This document shows, piece by piece, positions 16,088 to 24,396 of a DNA stretch of 64,000 nucleotides. The translations under genes were made by a program, and so were the position numbers. A model generated the notes under the pieces. That model was not told the origin of the DNA. It saw only the letters and a list, made by a program, of their open reading frames with translations, and made no database searches. The DNA is from Immundisolibacter sp049322795. GTDB lineage: Bacteria; Pseudomonadota; Gammaproteobacteria; Immundisolibacterales; Immundisolibacteraceae. The DNA lies in the NCBI GenBank assembly GCA_049322795.1, contig JBMOQH010000024.1, positions 62,001-126,000 on the forward strand, read 5' to 3'. Numbering within the stretch: position 1 is the first letter of the stretch; the number at the start of each line of letters is the position of its first letter.

Positions 16088-16174
16088 GCAGGACGGAACC
16101 GAAAACCTGCGGCAGCTGTGGGCACCGGGGGAGGGGCCTGCGACCGCGGTCACCCGCAGCCTTCGCGGCAAGCG

Positions 16175-16489
16175 CTATTTCGGCGGCTCTGACGACGCCT
16201 TGGCGCCGTCCGGATTGATGCCGATGCCGCGCTCGTTGAGCGCTTTGACCAGCGCCGAAGCGTTCGCGTTATCGCGCGCCGCCAGACGCGCCACGCCGGC
16301 CGCGAGGGCGTCGAGCTGGTCGCGCATCTTTTGGGCATTGGCGTAAGTCGGCTCCTGGCTGGCGGCAAGCGCCGCCAAACTGCGCCGCTCGACAATCAGT
16401 TGCACCGTCTGGAAACCAAACCACAGCACAAAGGCGCCGCTCAACAAGGCGAGCGGCAAGCCATACGACGAACGGTTGTGTTCATTCAT
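16175..16489 (-). CDS. Small membrane-anchored protein B
   Basis: A 104-residue hypothetical protein with one N-terminal membrane helix (about 11-32), a helical periplasmic or cytoplasmic segment (about 50-90) and a charged tail. Its ATG overlaps the upstream gene's stop (ATGA), so the two are coupled. The segment QLDALAAGVARLAARDN...ALNERGIGIN resembles the matching part of the upstream protein, suggesting tandem paralogues. No known domain recognised. Confidence 0.65.
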   Translation of the reverse strand: MNEHNRSSYGLPLALLSGAFVLWFGFQTVQLIVERRSLAALAASQEPTYANAQKMRDQLDALAAGVARLAARDNANASALVKALNERGIGINPDGAKASSEPPK

Positions 16490-16806
16490 GGCATCTTGTT
16501 CTTCTCTGGATCGCCGTCCGGCGATGTCGTGGCTTTGCTGGCCTCTGCCGGCGCCAGCGTGTAGTTGATGCCCTGCGCAGCCAGCAGGGCGCGCAGCTCA
16601 CCGTCATCCGTGCTTGCAGCGCGTTCGACAATGCCACGCACCAGGGCCTGGTAGAGCGGCTCGAGCTGCAGGCCCTGCTGAATGTACTGGGCACGAGCGG
16701 CGTAGGCGGCCTGGCGCGTACGGTTGCCGCTGTAAAGCACGATGTTGGTGATTACCAGCAGCAGCGCCACAGCAGCCAGCGCGGTGAGCAGTCGATCACG
16801 ACTCAT
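16486..16806 (-). CDS. Small membrane-anchored protein A
   Basis: A 106-residue hypothetical protein with one N-terminal membrane helix (about 7-26), a helical region (about 30-85) ending in LLAAQGINYTL, and a polar tail. It is the first of two coupled genes, about 55 bp beyond the terminator of the large surface protein gene, so it may have its own weak promoter or depend on read-through. Similar topology and motif order to protein B indicate a duplication. Function unknown. Confidence 0.65.
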   Translation of the reverse strand: MSRDRLLTALAAVALLLVITNIVLYSGNRTRQAAYAARAQYIQQGLQLEPLYQALVRGIVERAASTDDGELRALLAAQGINYTLAPAEASKATTSPDGDPEKNKMP

Positions 16807-16861
16807 GTTGTCACCCCTCCACGGTGATCAGGCACGGTAGCGCGAGTGGATTCGAGCCCTG

Positions 16862-16898
16862 AAAAACGCCGGCCGGGCAGGGTGCCCGGTCGGCGTTT
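16862..16898 (-). terminator. Intrinsic terminator of the PEP-CTERM gene
   Basis: Read on the minus strand, a 16-bp stem (AAACGCCGACCGGGCA / TGCCCGGCCGGCGTTT, one G-T pair) with a 3-nt loop runs directly into TTTTT. It starts about 10 nt after the stop codon of the large surface protein gene. Confidence 0.9.
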
Positions 16899-16907
16899 GC
16901 AGGATGT

Positions 16908-19900
16908 TCAGCGCAGCGAACGGGCACGGCGGCGCATTGTAGCCAGCACCAGCAACGCGCTCGCGAAGAGCAGGGCGGTGCCCGGCGCCGGTACCGTGCC
17001 GGTGCCGCCGCCCGCGGCTATGACGTTGGCAGTGAAACGCAGCGTGATCGGCCCCAGCGCGCCGCGGAAACCGCTGGCATTGTGGCCCTCGGACAACAGC
17101 GTCACGTCGTCGCTGACCAGCCCCAGCGTGACCGGGTCGAAGCTGATGCCGAAACCGCCCTGGGCCTGCCCGGCGCCGAGATCGACAAAGAGATCGAAAA
17201 AGCCCGCCAAGAAGTTGAAGTCGTCCGTATCCACCGCGCTGAACTGACCGTCCAGCAGGTCACTCGGACCGAACACGTCGTTGAACACATCCAGCGTTGC
17301 GCTGCGCACGCCCGAGCCCTGCACCAGGGTGCCGAAGTCGAAGGTAAAGACGTCTCCAACCGCGCTGAGAATCCCCATGCCGCCGGCCTTGCGCAGGTTG
17401 GCGTCGGCAAAGTTGTTGACCTGAGCGGCCAGGCTGACGCTCTGCGAGCCCAAGTCGAGGTCCGCCATGTCCGGGTTGCTGGAGGCGAACGCCACCCCGG
17501 CGCTGCCGCTAAAGAAGCCGGCCGTGCTGGTGTCGAGGTCCACCAGCAGGGTGGTCGTGTCGCTGCCGCCGGCCGTCAGGCCGCTGAAGCTGCCGGATGC
17601 ATTAAAGCCGGCCGCGGCGGTGCTGATGCTGCCCTTGAGCGTGTCGTTAAGGGCGGCCGACGGAGCAATGTTGGACACGGCGACCGCCTGGCTTGCCACC
17701 ACATCGCCGACGTGGACGATGCCAAAGTTGACCAGCGCGGTATCGACGCTCGCCACCGCCGTCTCATAAACCCTGCCGACGAGGCTGACGAGGGCGCTTC
17801 CGACGGACACATCCGCCGCCCCGGTGGTGCCGGCACCGGTGGACGTGAAGGCCACCGTGGCGGTGCCGGATTTTGCCCCGGCACTGCTGGTGTCGAGTGC
17901 CACGCCCAAGCTGGCCGCGTCGCTGCCGCCCGCCGCCAGGTTCGCGATGGCGCCACTCGCGCTGAAGCCGGCAGCGGCGGTGCTGATGTCCGCTTTCAGG
18001 CCCTCGGTGAAGACGTCCGGCGAGGCGTTGGTCACGCCCACGCCAGTGGTCGGGTTGGCGTCGCCACGACGCGCCGCCAGGTTGACGACCGGCGTGTCGA
18101 GCACGGGGCTCGCCAGCCGGTAGACGTTGCCGGACATGTTCACGGTCTGCGAGGGCAGGGTCGTGGTCACGCCGCCGTTGAAGGTGCCGTCGGACACCAG
18201 CGCCACGGTGGCGGTGCCCGACTGGGCGCCCGCCGTGCCGGTGCCGGTGAACTGGACTTGCAGCGTGCTGCCGTCGGTGGCCCCGGGGGCCAGGCCGAGG
18301 AACGCGCCGCTGGCGCCAAAGCCGGCCGACGCGGTGGAGATGGACGCATCGAGCCCTTCGCCGATGACCGCGTTGTTGCTGATCGACAGCGTCTGGGTCA
18401 AGGGCGCGGAACCGATGCGCACGTTGCCGAAGTCGACCGGGTTGGGCGCGATCGCGCTCGGCTGGGCCAGCGTGCCGACCGTGCCGGTGATGTTGGCCAG
18501 CACGCTCAGGGTCTGGTTCGGCAGGGCGGTGATGCCAAGGTCGCTGGTGCCGAGGCCATTGGAGTCGAAGGCGACGACGACCTGGCCGGACTTGGCGCCG
18601 ATGCTGGCGGTGTTGATGCCGACCGCCATGCTGGCCGAGTCGGTCACCCCGGCGCCGAGCAGGCTGATCGTGCCGCCGTTGTTGGTGGCATCGCCGGTGG
18701 TGCCGCCGGTCAGGAAGCGGGCGTCCAGGCGCTCGGAGAAACCGTCGTTGACGGCGGTGTTCTGGATCGTCAGCGCCTGCGCCTGCACGCTGCCCACCAA
18801 CACGTTGCCGAAGTCGATGGTCGGCGCCAGCGTGTTGGCGGAGGCCAGGCGGTAGACGGTGCCGTTGACAGTGATGGTCTCACTGCCCGCCGCGATGGCG
18901 GCGAGGCCGCTGGTGCCGGCGCCGTCGGAGGCGTAGTTCAGGGTCAAACTGCCGCTCTTGGCGCCGGCCGTGCTGGTGTCGATACCCAACGAGATGGGAA
19001 CGGTCGAGCTCCCGGCGGCCAATCCGCTGACGCCGCTGCTGCCGCTGGTGACGAAGGCGTCTCCGGTGAGGGCGCCGAGCGCGACGTTGAGGTTTTCCGA
19101 GAAACCGTCGTTGGCGGCGACGTTGGAGACGGTCACGTTCTGCACCGCATTGGCACCGACGTGGACATTGCCGAAAGTGGTCGTGGCCGGCGTCGCCGCG
19201 CCTTGCGCCAGCCGGTAGACGTTGCCAGTGACGGTAACCACCTCGCTGCCGACGCTTGCGGTGCCCAGGCCGTTGCTGACGCCAGCGACTGCCCCGGCCG
19301 TCTCGTAGTTCAGCGTCACCCCGCCCGTCTTGGCGCCCGCCGTGGCGGTGTCGACCGCCACCGAGATGGCACCGGTACCAGTGTTGTTGGTGCCGGCCAG
19401 TCGTCCGGCGATGGAGCCGGTGCCGGTGGCGGCGCCGGTGGTGCCTCCAACGGTCACGTTCAGGTCTTCGCTGAACAGTCCGGCTGGCGCGGCATTGGTC
19501 ACCGTCACCAAGGCGCTGTTGCTGCCGCCGACACGCTGGTTGGCCACCACCACCGGCGATGACGCGCTGCCCACGGCCGCGTTGTACGCCGCCGCCCCCG
19601 CGCCCAGCACGATGTTGAGCTTCTGATCGGCGATGTTCTCGAAGTTGCTGCGCAGGTTCAGCACCTGGCCGGTGAGTGGCGCCAGCGCTCCCGCGCTGGC
19701 CGCGGTGAAGGTGACGCCGAGGTTGCCGCTGTTGTTGCCCGGCCCGCCGACGGTGTAGCCGCCGCCTGTGATACCCACGCCACTCAGGCGGGCATCGGTC
19801 AGGTTGGCGCCGTTGACGCTGGTTTGGATCGCGCCGCGCAGCGTCGGGCCGGTGGTGCCGGTGTTGGCGATCTGGTAGTCGAAGGTCGTTGCGCCGACGC

Positions 19901-22900
19901 GCACATTGCCAATGGTCAGGGTGGCGTTGGCGGTGGTGCCGTCAGTGACCGTGGCACCGGTGATCGCCTGCGCCGCGTCGCCGCCGGCGACGATCAGGCC
20001 CGTACCGGACACGCCCGCGCGGCGGTTGAAGCTGTTGCCGGTGCCGGCGCCGGCGTTGGTGTAATCGTTGTCTATCGTCAGATTGCCGGTGCCGAGGTTG
20101 ATGGCAGCGCCGGCCGCGCCCATTACGAGCTGGCCTTGCGTGTTGCCGCCGTTGGCGAGGGTCATCATCGCGCCCGGGCCGTCGACCTGCAGCGTGCCGG
20201 TGCCTGTCACGATGCGTTGTACGGCCAGCGTGCCATTTTGGGCCCGGAACAGACCGTTGTTCGTAAGCGCGCCATTCGGGTTGACCGTAATCGTGCCGCC
20301 TGCGTCGGAGTTGATCGTACCGAGGTTGGTCAAGGTGGCGCCGCCGCCGACGAAGTTCTGCGCACCGATGCCTCCGGTCTGGCCGCGCACCGTCAGGCCG
20401 GCACCGATGGTGAGCGCGCCGGCTTCAATGTTTAGCCGGTTCGCCGTGTTGGCGTCCGTGAACACGATCTGGCCGCTGCCGTCGATCGTCTGTGCGCCCT
20501 GTGGGGCGAGAACGCCGCCGGCGCCGATGTCGATGCGGCCGTTGACCGTCATGCCGCCGCTCGAGATGCGCGCAATGCCGCCGCCGACGAGATCGAGCAG
20601 CCCATTCAGCGTGGTGCCGTTGAGGAAGTTGCTGCCACTGTTGGTGGCGGTGATGCGTCCGGACCCACTGCTTTCAAGCAGCCCTCCGGTGACGGTGATG
20701 CCGTTGACGCGCACCGTGCTTCCGTTTGTGGCCAGCAGCGTGCCGGCGCTGTTATCGACGCCGCTGCCTTGCAGCAGCAGCGTGCCGCCGTTGTCGGCGC
20801 GCATCACGTTCTGGTTGGTCGTGCCACCGGTGGTCTGCACGGTAATCGTGCGGCCGGACACGTCGGCCGCGATCACGCCCTGGTTGACGAGGGTTGCGCC
20901 GCCGCCAATGAAGCTCTGATTGCCGATGATGCCGTTGCCGCCGCGCACGGTGATACCGGAGCCAAGCGTCGTCGTGCCGGCTTCGACGTTGAGCCGGTTG
21001 TTCGCGTCGGCGTCGGCGAAGACGATGGTTCCGTTGCCGCCGATGGTCTGGTCGCCCTGCGGCGCCAGGATGCTCCCGGCGCCGATGTTGATGGCGCCGT
21101 TGAGCGTCAGGCCGCCCGCCACGCGCTCGATGCCCACCGCCGACGCCAGGTCGAGCGTGCCGTTGAGGGTGACGCCCGACAGGACGTTGTTGCCGTTGTT
21201 GCTGGCGCGGAACGAGCCGGCGCCCGACAGGTTCATGTCGCCGCTCAGCGTGACCCCGTTCTGGCTGACGATGCTGCCGGCGCCGGCGATGATCTGGCTG
21301 CCGCTGGCACCGGCAACGGCCGAATTCAGGTTCAGGGTACCGCCGTTCATGGCTGAGAGCACACCGTTGTTGGTGGTGAGCCCTTGCACGGCGAGCGTGA
21401 TCGCCCCGCTGCCCACATCGGCAGTGATGGTGCCGTCGTTGGTCAAGGTGGCGGCGCCGCCGAGGAAGTTCTGGGCGCCGATGAGGCCGTTCTGGCCGCG
21501 CACGGTGATGCCTGAGCCCAGGGTCAGGTTGCCGGCCTCGACGTTGAGGCGGTTGCTGGCGTTGTTGTCGGCGAAGACGATGGTTCCGTTGCCGCCGATG
21601 GTCTGGTCGCCCTGCGGCGCCAGGATGCTCCCGGTGCCGATGTTGATGGCGCCGTTGAGCGTCAGGCCGCCCGCCACGCGCTCGATGCCGACTGCCGACG
21701 CCAGGTCGAGCGTGCCCGTGAGCGTAACGCCCGACAGGACGTTGCTGCCGCTGTTGCTGGCGCGGAACGAGCCGGCGCCCGACAGGTTCATGTCGCCGCT
21801 CAGCGTGACCCCGTTCTGGCTGACGATGCTGCCGGCGCCGGCGATGATCTGGCTGCCGCTGGCACCGGCAACGGCCGAATTCAGGTTCAGGGTACCGCCG
21901 TTCATGGCTGAGAGCACACCGTTGTTGGTGGTGAGCCCTTGCACGGCGAGCGTGATCGCCCCGCTGCCCACATCGGCAGTGATGGTGCCGTCGTTGGTCA
22001 AGGTGGCGGCGCCGCCGAGGAAGTTCTGGGCGCCGATGAGGCCGTTCTGGCCGCGCACGGTGATGCCTGAGCCCAGGGTCAGGTTGCCGGCCTCGACGTT
22101 GAGGCGGTTGCTGGCGTTGTTGTCGGCGAAGACGATGGTTCCGTTGCCGCCGATGGTCTGGTCGCCCTGCGGCGCCAGGATGCTCCCGGTGCCGATGTTG
22201 ATGGCGCCGTTGAGCGTCAGGCCGCCCGCCACGCGCTCGATGCCGACTGCCGACGCCAGGTCGAGCGTGCCCATGAGCGTAACGCCCGACAGGACGTTGC
22301 TGCCGCTGTTGCTGGCGCGGAACGAGCCGGCGCCCGACAGGTTCATGTCGCCGCTCAGCGTGACGCCGTTCTGGCTGACGATGCTGCCGGCGCCGGCGAT
22401 GATCTGGCTGCCGCTGGCACCGGCAACGGCCGAATTCAGGTTCAGGGTACCGCCGTTCATCGCGGACAGCACGCCGTTGTTGGTGGTGAGCCCATTGACG
22501 TCCAGCGTGATCGCCCCGCCGGCCACATCGGCGCTGATGGTGCCGTTGTTGGTCAAGGTGGCGCCGCCGCCGACGAAGTTCTGACCGCCGATGCGGCCGG
22601 TATCGCCGCGTACGGTGATGCCTGAGCCCAGGGTCAGGTTGCCGGCCTCGACGTTGAGGCGGTTGCTGGTGTTGTTGTCGGCGAAGACGATGGTTCCGTT
22701 GCCGCCGATGGTCTGGTCGCCCTGCGGCGCCAGTGCGCTCCCGGCGCCGATGTTGATGGCGCCGTTGAGCGTCAGACCGCCCGCCACGCGCTCGATGCCC
22801 GTTCCCGACGCCAGGTCGAGCGTGCCGTTGAGCGTCACGCCGTTGAGGAAGTTGCTGGCGCTGTTGAAGGCGACCAGCCTGCCGGTGCCCGTGGTGTTGA

Positions 22901-23426
22901 TGGTGCCGCCGGTGATGGTGCTGCCGAACTGGTTGATCACACTGTCGGCACTGACGTTGATGACACCGCCGGTGTTGTTGATGTTGTGGCCGGCGCTGAT
23001 GCTCAGGGCGGCGTTGTCGGGAATCGGCCCCGCGCCGACGTTGATCGTGCCCGTGTTGGTGGTGCTGCCACCGCCTTGCAGCGCGAGCAGGAACGCGTCG
23101 ATGTTGATGCTGCCGGCATTGGTGAGTGTGAGGATCGACTGCGCGCCGTCGATCGTGACGACCTGGCCGCCGCCGATGATGGCGCTGTCACCCCCAGGAC
23201 CGGTCGGCACGGCGCCGCATGACCAATCCCCGGCGGTGCCCCAGTTGCCCGTCGCTGGGTTCCAGGTGCAGGTCAAGGCCATCGCCGAGGGCGCCACGGC
23301 CACGGACAACACAAGCGCGGTTGCCTGCAAGCCTGCGGCGCGGGCCGACCGCGGAACGGCGGACCTGTTACGGTCCGGGCGCTGTTCCGCGCCCAGGTGG
23401 AGGGCGGCTGGGGAGGTACGGTCCAT
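16908..23426 (-). CDS. Giant repeat-rich PEP-CTERM surface protein
   Basis: About 2172 residues. A signal peptide (1-50, cleavage after SAMA) is followed by five beta-strand-rich repeats of about 185 residues (roughly 195-1090), of which the second and third are almost identical in DNA. A middle and C-terminal region (about 1150-2100) holds at least six domains of the choice-of-anchor-D type (FGNVHVGA, then GAKSGxxTLNY-like strands). It ends with VPAPG, a hydrophobic segment and RRRARSLR, a PEP-CTERM signal cut by an exosortase. ATG 23426 is preferred over ATG 23450 because GAGG lies 6-7 nt before it. Likely an exported matrix or adhesin protein. No exosortase gene is in the window. A sigma-54 promoter lies upstream. 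Confidence 0.85.
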   Translation of the reverse strand: MDRTSPAALHLGAEQRPDRNRSAVPRSARAAGLQATALVLSVAVAPSAMALTCTWNPATGNWGTAGDWSCGAVPTGPGGDSAIIGGGQVVTIDGAQSILTLTNAGSINIDAFLLALQGGGSTTNTGTINVGAGPIPDNAALSISAGHNINNTGGVINVSADSVINQFGSTITGGTINTTGTGRLVAFNSASNFLNGVTLNGTLDLASGTGIERVAGGLTLNGAINIGAGSALAPQGDQTIGGNGTIVFADNNTSNRLNVEAGNLTLGSGITVRGDTGRIGGQNFVGGGATLTNNGTISADVAGGAITLDVNGLTTNNGVLSAMNGGTLNLNSAVAGASGSQIIAGAGSIVSQNGVTLSGDMNLSGAGSFRASNSGSNVLSGVTLMGTLDLASAVGIERVAGGLTLNGAINIGTGSILAPQGDQTIGGNGTIVFADNNASNRLNVEAGNLTLGSGITVRGQNGLIGAQNFLGGAATLTNDGTITADVGSGAITLAVQGLTTNNGVLSAMNGGTLNLNSAVAGASGSQIIAGAGSIVSQNGVTLSGDMNLSGAGSFRASNSGSNVLSGVTLTGTLDLASAVGIERVAGGLTLNGAINIGTGSILAPQGDQTIGGNGTIVFADNNASNRLNVEAGNLTLGSGITVRGQNGLIGAQNFLGGAATLTNDGTITADVGSGAITLAVQGLTTNNGVLSAMNGGTLNLNSAVAGASGSQIIAGAGSIVSQNGVTLSGDMNLSGAGSFRASNNGNNVLSGVTLNGTLDLASAVGIERVAGGLTLNGAINIGAGSILAPQGDQTIGGNGTIVFADADANNRLNVEAGTTTLGSGITVRGGNGIIGNQSFIGGGATLVNQGVIAADVSGRTITVQTTGGTTNQNVMRADNGGTLLLQGSGVDNSAGTLLATNGSTVRVNGITVTGGLLESSGSGRITATNSGSNFLNGTTLNGLLDLVGGGIARISSGGMTVNGRIDIGAGGVLAPQGAQTIDGSGQIVFTDANTANRLNIEAGALTIGAGLTVRGQTGGIGAQNFVGGGATLTNLGTINSDAGGTITVNPNGALTNNGLFRAQNGTLAVQRIVTGTGTLQVDGPGAMMTLANGGNTQGQLVMGAAGAAINLGTGNLTIDNDYTNAGAGTGNSFNRRAGVSGTGLIVAGGDAAQAITGATVTDGTTANATLTIGNVRVGATTFDYQIANTGTTGPTLRGAIQTSVNGANLTDARLSGVGITGGGYTVGGPGNNSGNLGVTFTAASAGALAPLTGQVLNLRSNFENIADQKLNIVLGAGAAAYNAAVGSASSPVVVANQRVGGSNSALVTVTNAAPAGLFSEDLNVTVGGTTGAATGTGSIAGRLAGTNNTGTGAISVAVDTATAGAKTGGVTLNYETAGAVAGVSNGLGTASVGSEVVTVTGNVYRLAQGAATPATTTFGNVHVGANAVQNVTVSNVAANDGFSENLNVALGALTGDAFVTSGSSGVSGLAAGSSTVPISLGIDTSTAGAKSGSLTLNYASDGAGTSGLAAIAAGSETITVNGTVYRLASANTLAPTIDFGNVLVGSVQAQALTIQNTAVNDGFSERLDARFLTGGTTGDATNNGGTISLLGAGVTDSASMAVGINTASIGAKSGQVVVAFDSNGLGTSDLGITALPNQTLSVLANITGTVGTLAQPSAIAPNPVDFGNVRIGSAPLTQTLSISNNAVIGEGLDASISTASAGFGASGAFLGLAPGATDGSTLQVQFTGTGTAGAQSGTATVALVSDGTFNGGVTTTLPSQTVNMSGNVYRLASPVLDTPVVNLAARRGDANPTTGVGVTNASPDVFTEGLKADISTAAAGFSASGAIANLAAGGSDAASLGVALDTSSAGAKSGTATVAFTSTGAGTTGAADVSVGSALVSLVGRVYETAVASVDTALVNFGIVHVGDVVASQAVAVSNIAPSAALNDTLKGSISTAAAGFNASGSFSGLTAGGSDTTTLLVDLDTSTAGFFSGSAGVAFASSNPDMADLDLGSQSVSLAAQVNNFADANLRKAGGMGILSAVGDVFTFDFGTLVQGSGVRSATLDVFNDVFGPSDLLDGQFSAVDTDDFNFLAGFFDLFVDLGAGQAQGGFGISFDPVTLGLVSDDVTLLSEGHNASGFRGALGPITLRFTANVIAAGGGTGTVPAPGTALLFASALLVLATMRRRARSLR
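20930..22840 (-). repeat. 555-bp tandem repeats inside the PEP-CTERM gene
   Basis: The same sequence recurs exactly 555 bp (185 codons) apart: the segment beginning GGCTGAGAGC at 21351 reappears at 21906, and its diverged equivalent is at 22461. The copies around 21351-21905 and 21906-22460 differ at only a few bases; the flanking copies are more diverged. The period is a multiple of three, so copy number can change without breaking the frame. Confidence 0.92.
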
Positions 23427-23602
23427 TTTTTCCTCGGTCGGCTTGAACATGTTCTTGTTGCCACCAAAAATATGGGAGTTACGTTGCCCTGCAGCCCACG
23501 CCTGATCTGCTGAAGCCCCTTACACCATCGTGCTGGCTTCTCGTGCAGGGAACGCCAGGACGCGCTGAATGGCGCATAGGAGCTGTGGACCGAGGTCGGT
23601 TT

Positions 23603-23618
23603 AGCAATCTTGGGGCCA
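23603..23618 (-). promoter_or_regulatory. Sigma-54 (RpoN) promoter for the PEP-CTERM gene
   Basis: The minus strand reads TGGCCCCAAGATTGCT, matching the RpoN consensus TGGCACG-N4-TTGCW with the invariant GG and GC at the correct 10-nt spacing. The expected transcription start is near 23592, giving a leader of about 165 nt before the ATG at 23426. Sigma-54 control of PEP-CTERM genes through the PrsK/PrsR pair is known from other bacteria. Confidence 0.65.
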
Positions 23619-23691
23619 ATTAAACCAACGAACTGAAAATAAAAGACATATTCTTAAATTTTCGGGTCTTTTCCGATGGCTCGCCCGCAAT

Positions 23692-23710
23692 TTGTAAAAT
23701 TTCCCGACAA
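23692..23710. promoter_or_regulatory. Proximal dyad, likely activator binding site
   Basis: TTGTAAAATTTCCCGACAA has 4-bp inverted arms (TTGT / ACAA), extendable to CAATTTGT / ACAAGTTG with one mismatch. It lies about 110 bp upstream of the predicted sigma-54 start, the usual distance for an enhancer-binding protein. A second copy with compensatory arm changes is at 23947. Confidence 0.6.
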
Positions 23711-23946
23711 GTTGTGCGGCGGCCCCGCTGATCGGCTGGTGCCCCTTCCCGTCGTCCTGGCGGCCCTTGCAGGGAACCCCAGGACCGCAGAACGGCGCCA
23801 TCGGCGCCGCGGAAAGCTCTCGAATCCGGCGGATTTCGGCAGTAAGGCCAAGCCGCTCTCGGCAATCCTGGAGATAATCAATTCAACCTAATGAAAATAA
23901 AATACATGTTGATGTTTCAAGGCCTTTCAGATGGCATGAGCGCGAT

Positions 23947-23965
23947 TCGTAAAATTTCCTGACGA
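23947..23965. promoter_or_regulatory. Distal dyad, likely activator binding site
   Basis: TCGTAAAATTTCCTGACGA keeps the 11-bp centre of the proximal site except for one base, while both arms change together (TTGT/ACAA to TCGT/ACGA). Symmetry is preserved, as expected for a dimeric regulator. It lies about 365 bp upstream of the predicted transcription start. Confidence 0.55.
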
Positions 23966-24000
23966 GTCATGCGACCGCACCGCCGATCGACTGGGCAATA

Positions 24001-24396
24001 AGTGGCTGTCGCGTCCCGGACGTTTTCCTTGTCGGTGCCCGCGGCGGTCTACTTACGGTGCGTCAGGTTCCGCGGGGAGGTGCCGGGATGAGCATCACGC
24101 CACGCAAGAACGCCACCCCGCCCTCCGGCCGGGCACGCGCTGGGTGCGCATGGCGACAAGAGCGGCGGTGCGGCCAGGGCGGCCGCGTTTCGCATCGGCA
24201 TGCTGCGAACCGATAACGGCAGGGAATTTAGCGACCGCACGCCGGCTCAGGAACCCGCCGTATCCATTGAAAAAAATCCTGACAAGCGGGCCGGAAAACA
24301 CGGTGGCGATATCCGTCGACTGGGATATCCGAATACCGCGACCAACGATGGACTGCCCGGCGCCGAGCCTTTGGCCATGCTCCGCAGGAGGCTTTC
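24001..24396. other. Intergenic region with little intact content
   Basis: Apart from a probable transposase remnant (24150-24245) nothing is recognisable. A short direct repeat GATATCCG occurs near 24310 and 24325. A run of seven T on the minus strand near 24270 has no convincing stem before it, so the phosphatidyltransferase gene that ends at 24397 has no clear terminator here. Confidence 0.4.
24150..24245 (+). pseudogene. Remnant of a DDE (IS481/IS3-type) transposase
   Basis: In the frame of 24200 the DNA encodes GDKSGG...AAAFRIGML followed by RTDNGREFSDR, closely matching the segment around the second catalytic Asp of integrase-core transposases (typically FRIxTVLTDNGxEFTDR). No catalytic remainder, terminal repeats or upstream domain can be found, so this would be a roughly 30-codon relic. 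The match is short and could be chance. Confidence 0.4.

Larger units (their letters stand above)
23540..24000. repeat. Diverged duplication of the PEP-CTERM upstream region
   Basis: Two AT-richer blocks resemble each other in order: a CAGGGAACnCCAGGA element at 23546 and 23770, TGAAAATAAAA at 23634 and 23892, and GTAAAATTTCC at 23694 and 23949, each followed by GCG/GCGACCG and a GATCG-CTGG segment. Offsets are 224 to 258 bp, so the copies have gained indels. This non-coding block carries the promoter and likely activator sites of the surface protein gene. Confidence 0.6.

Noticed and set aside
17082..19562. Long open frame (826 codons) on the plus strand opposite the PEP-CTERM gene, plus another of 554 codons at 20920-22584
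   Set aside because: They are antisense shadows of a GC-rich repetitive gene; their translations have no family features and biased composition, and the repeat structure explains their lack of stops.
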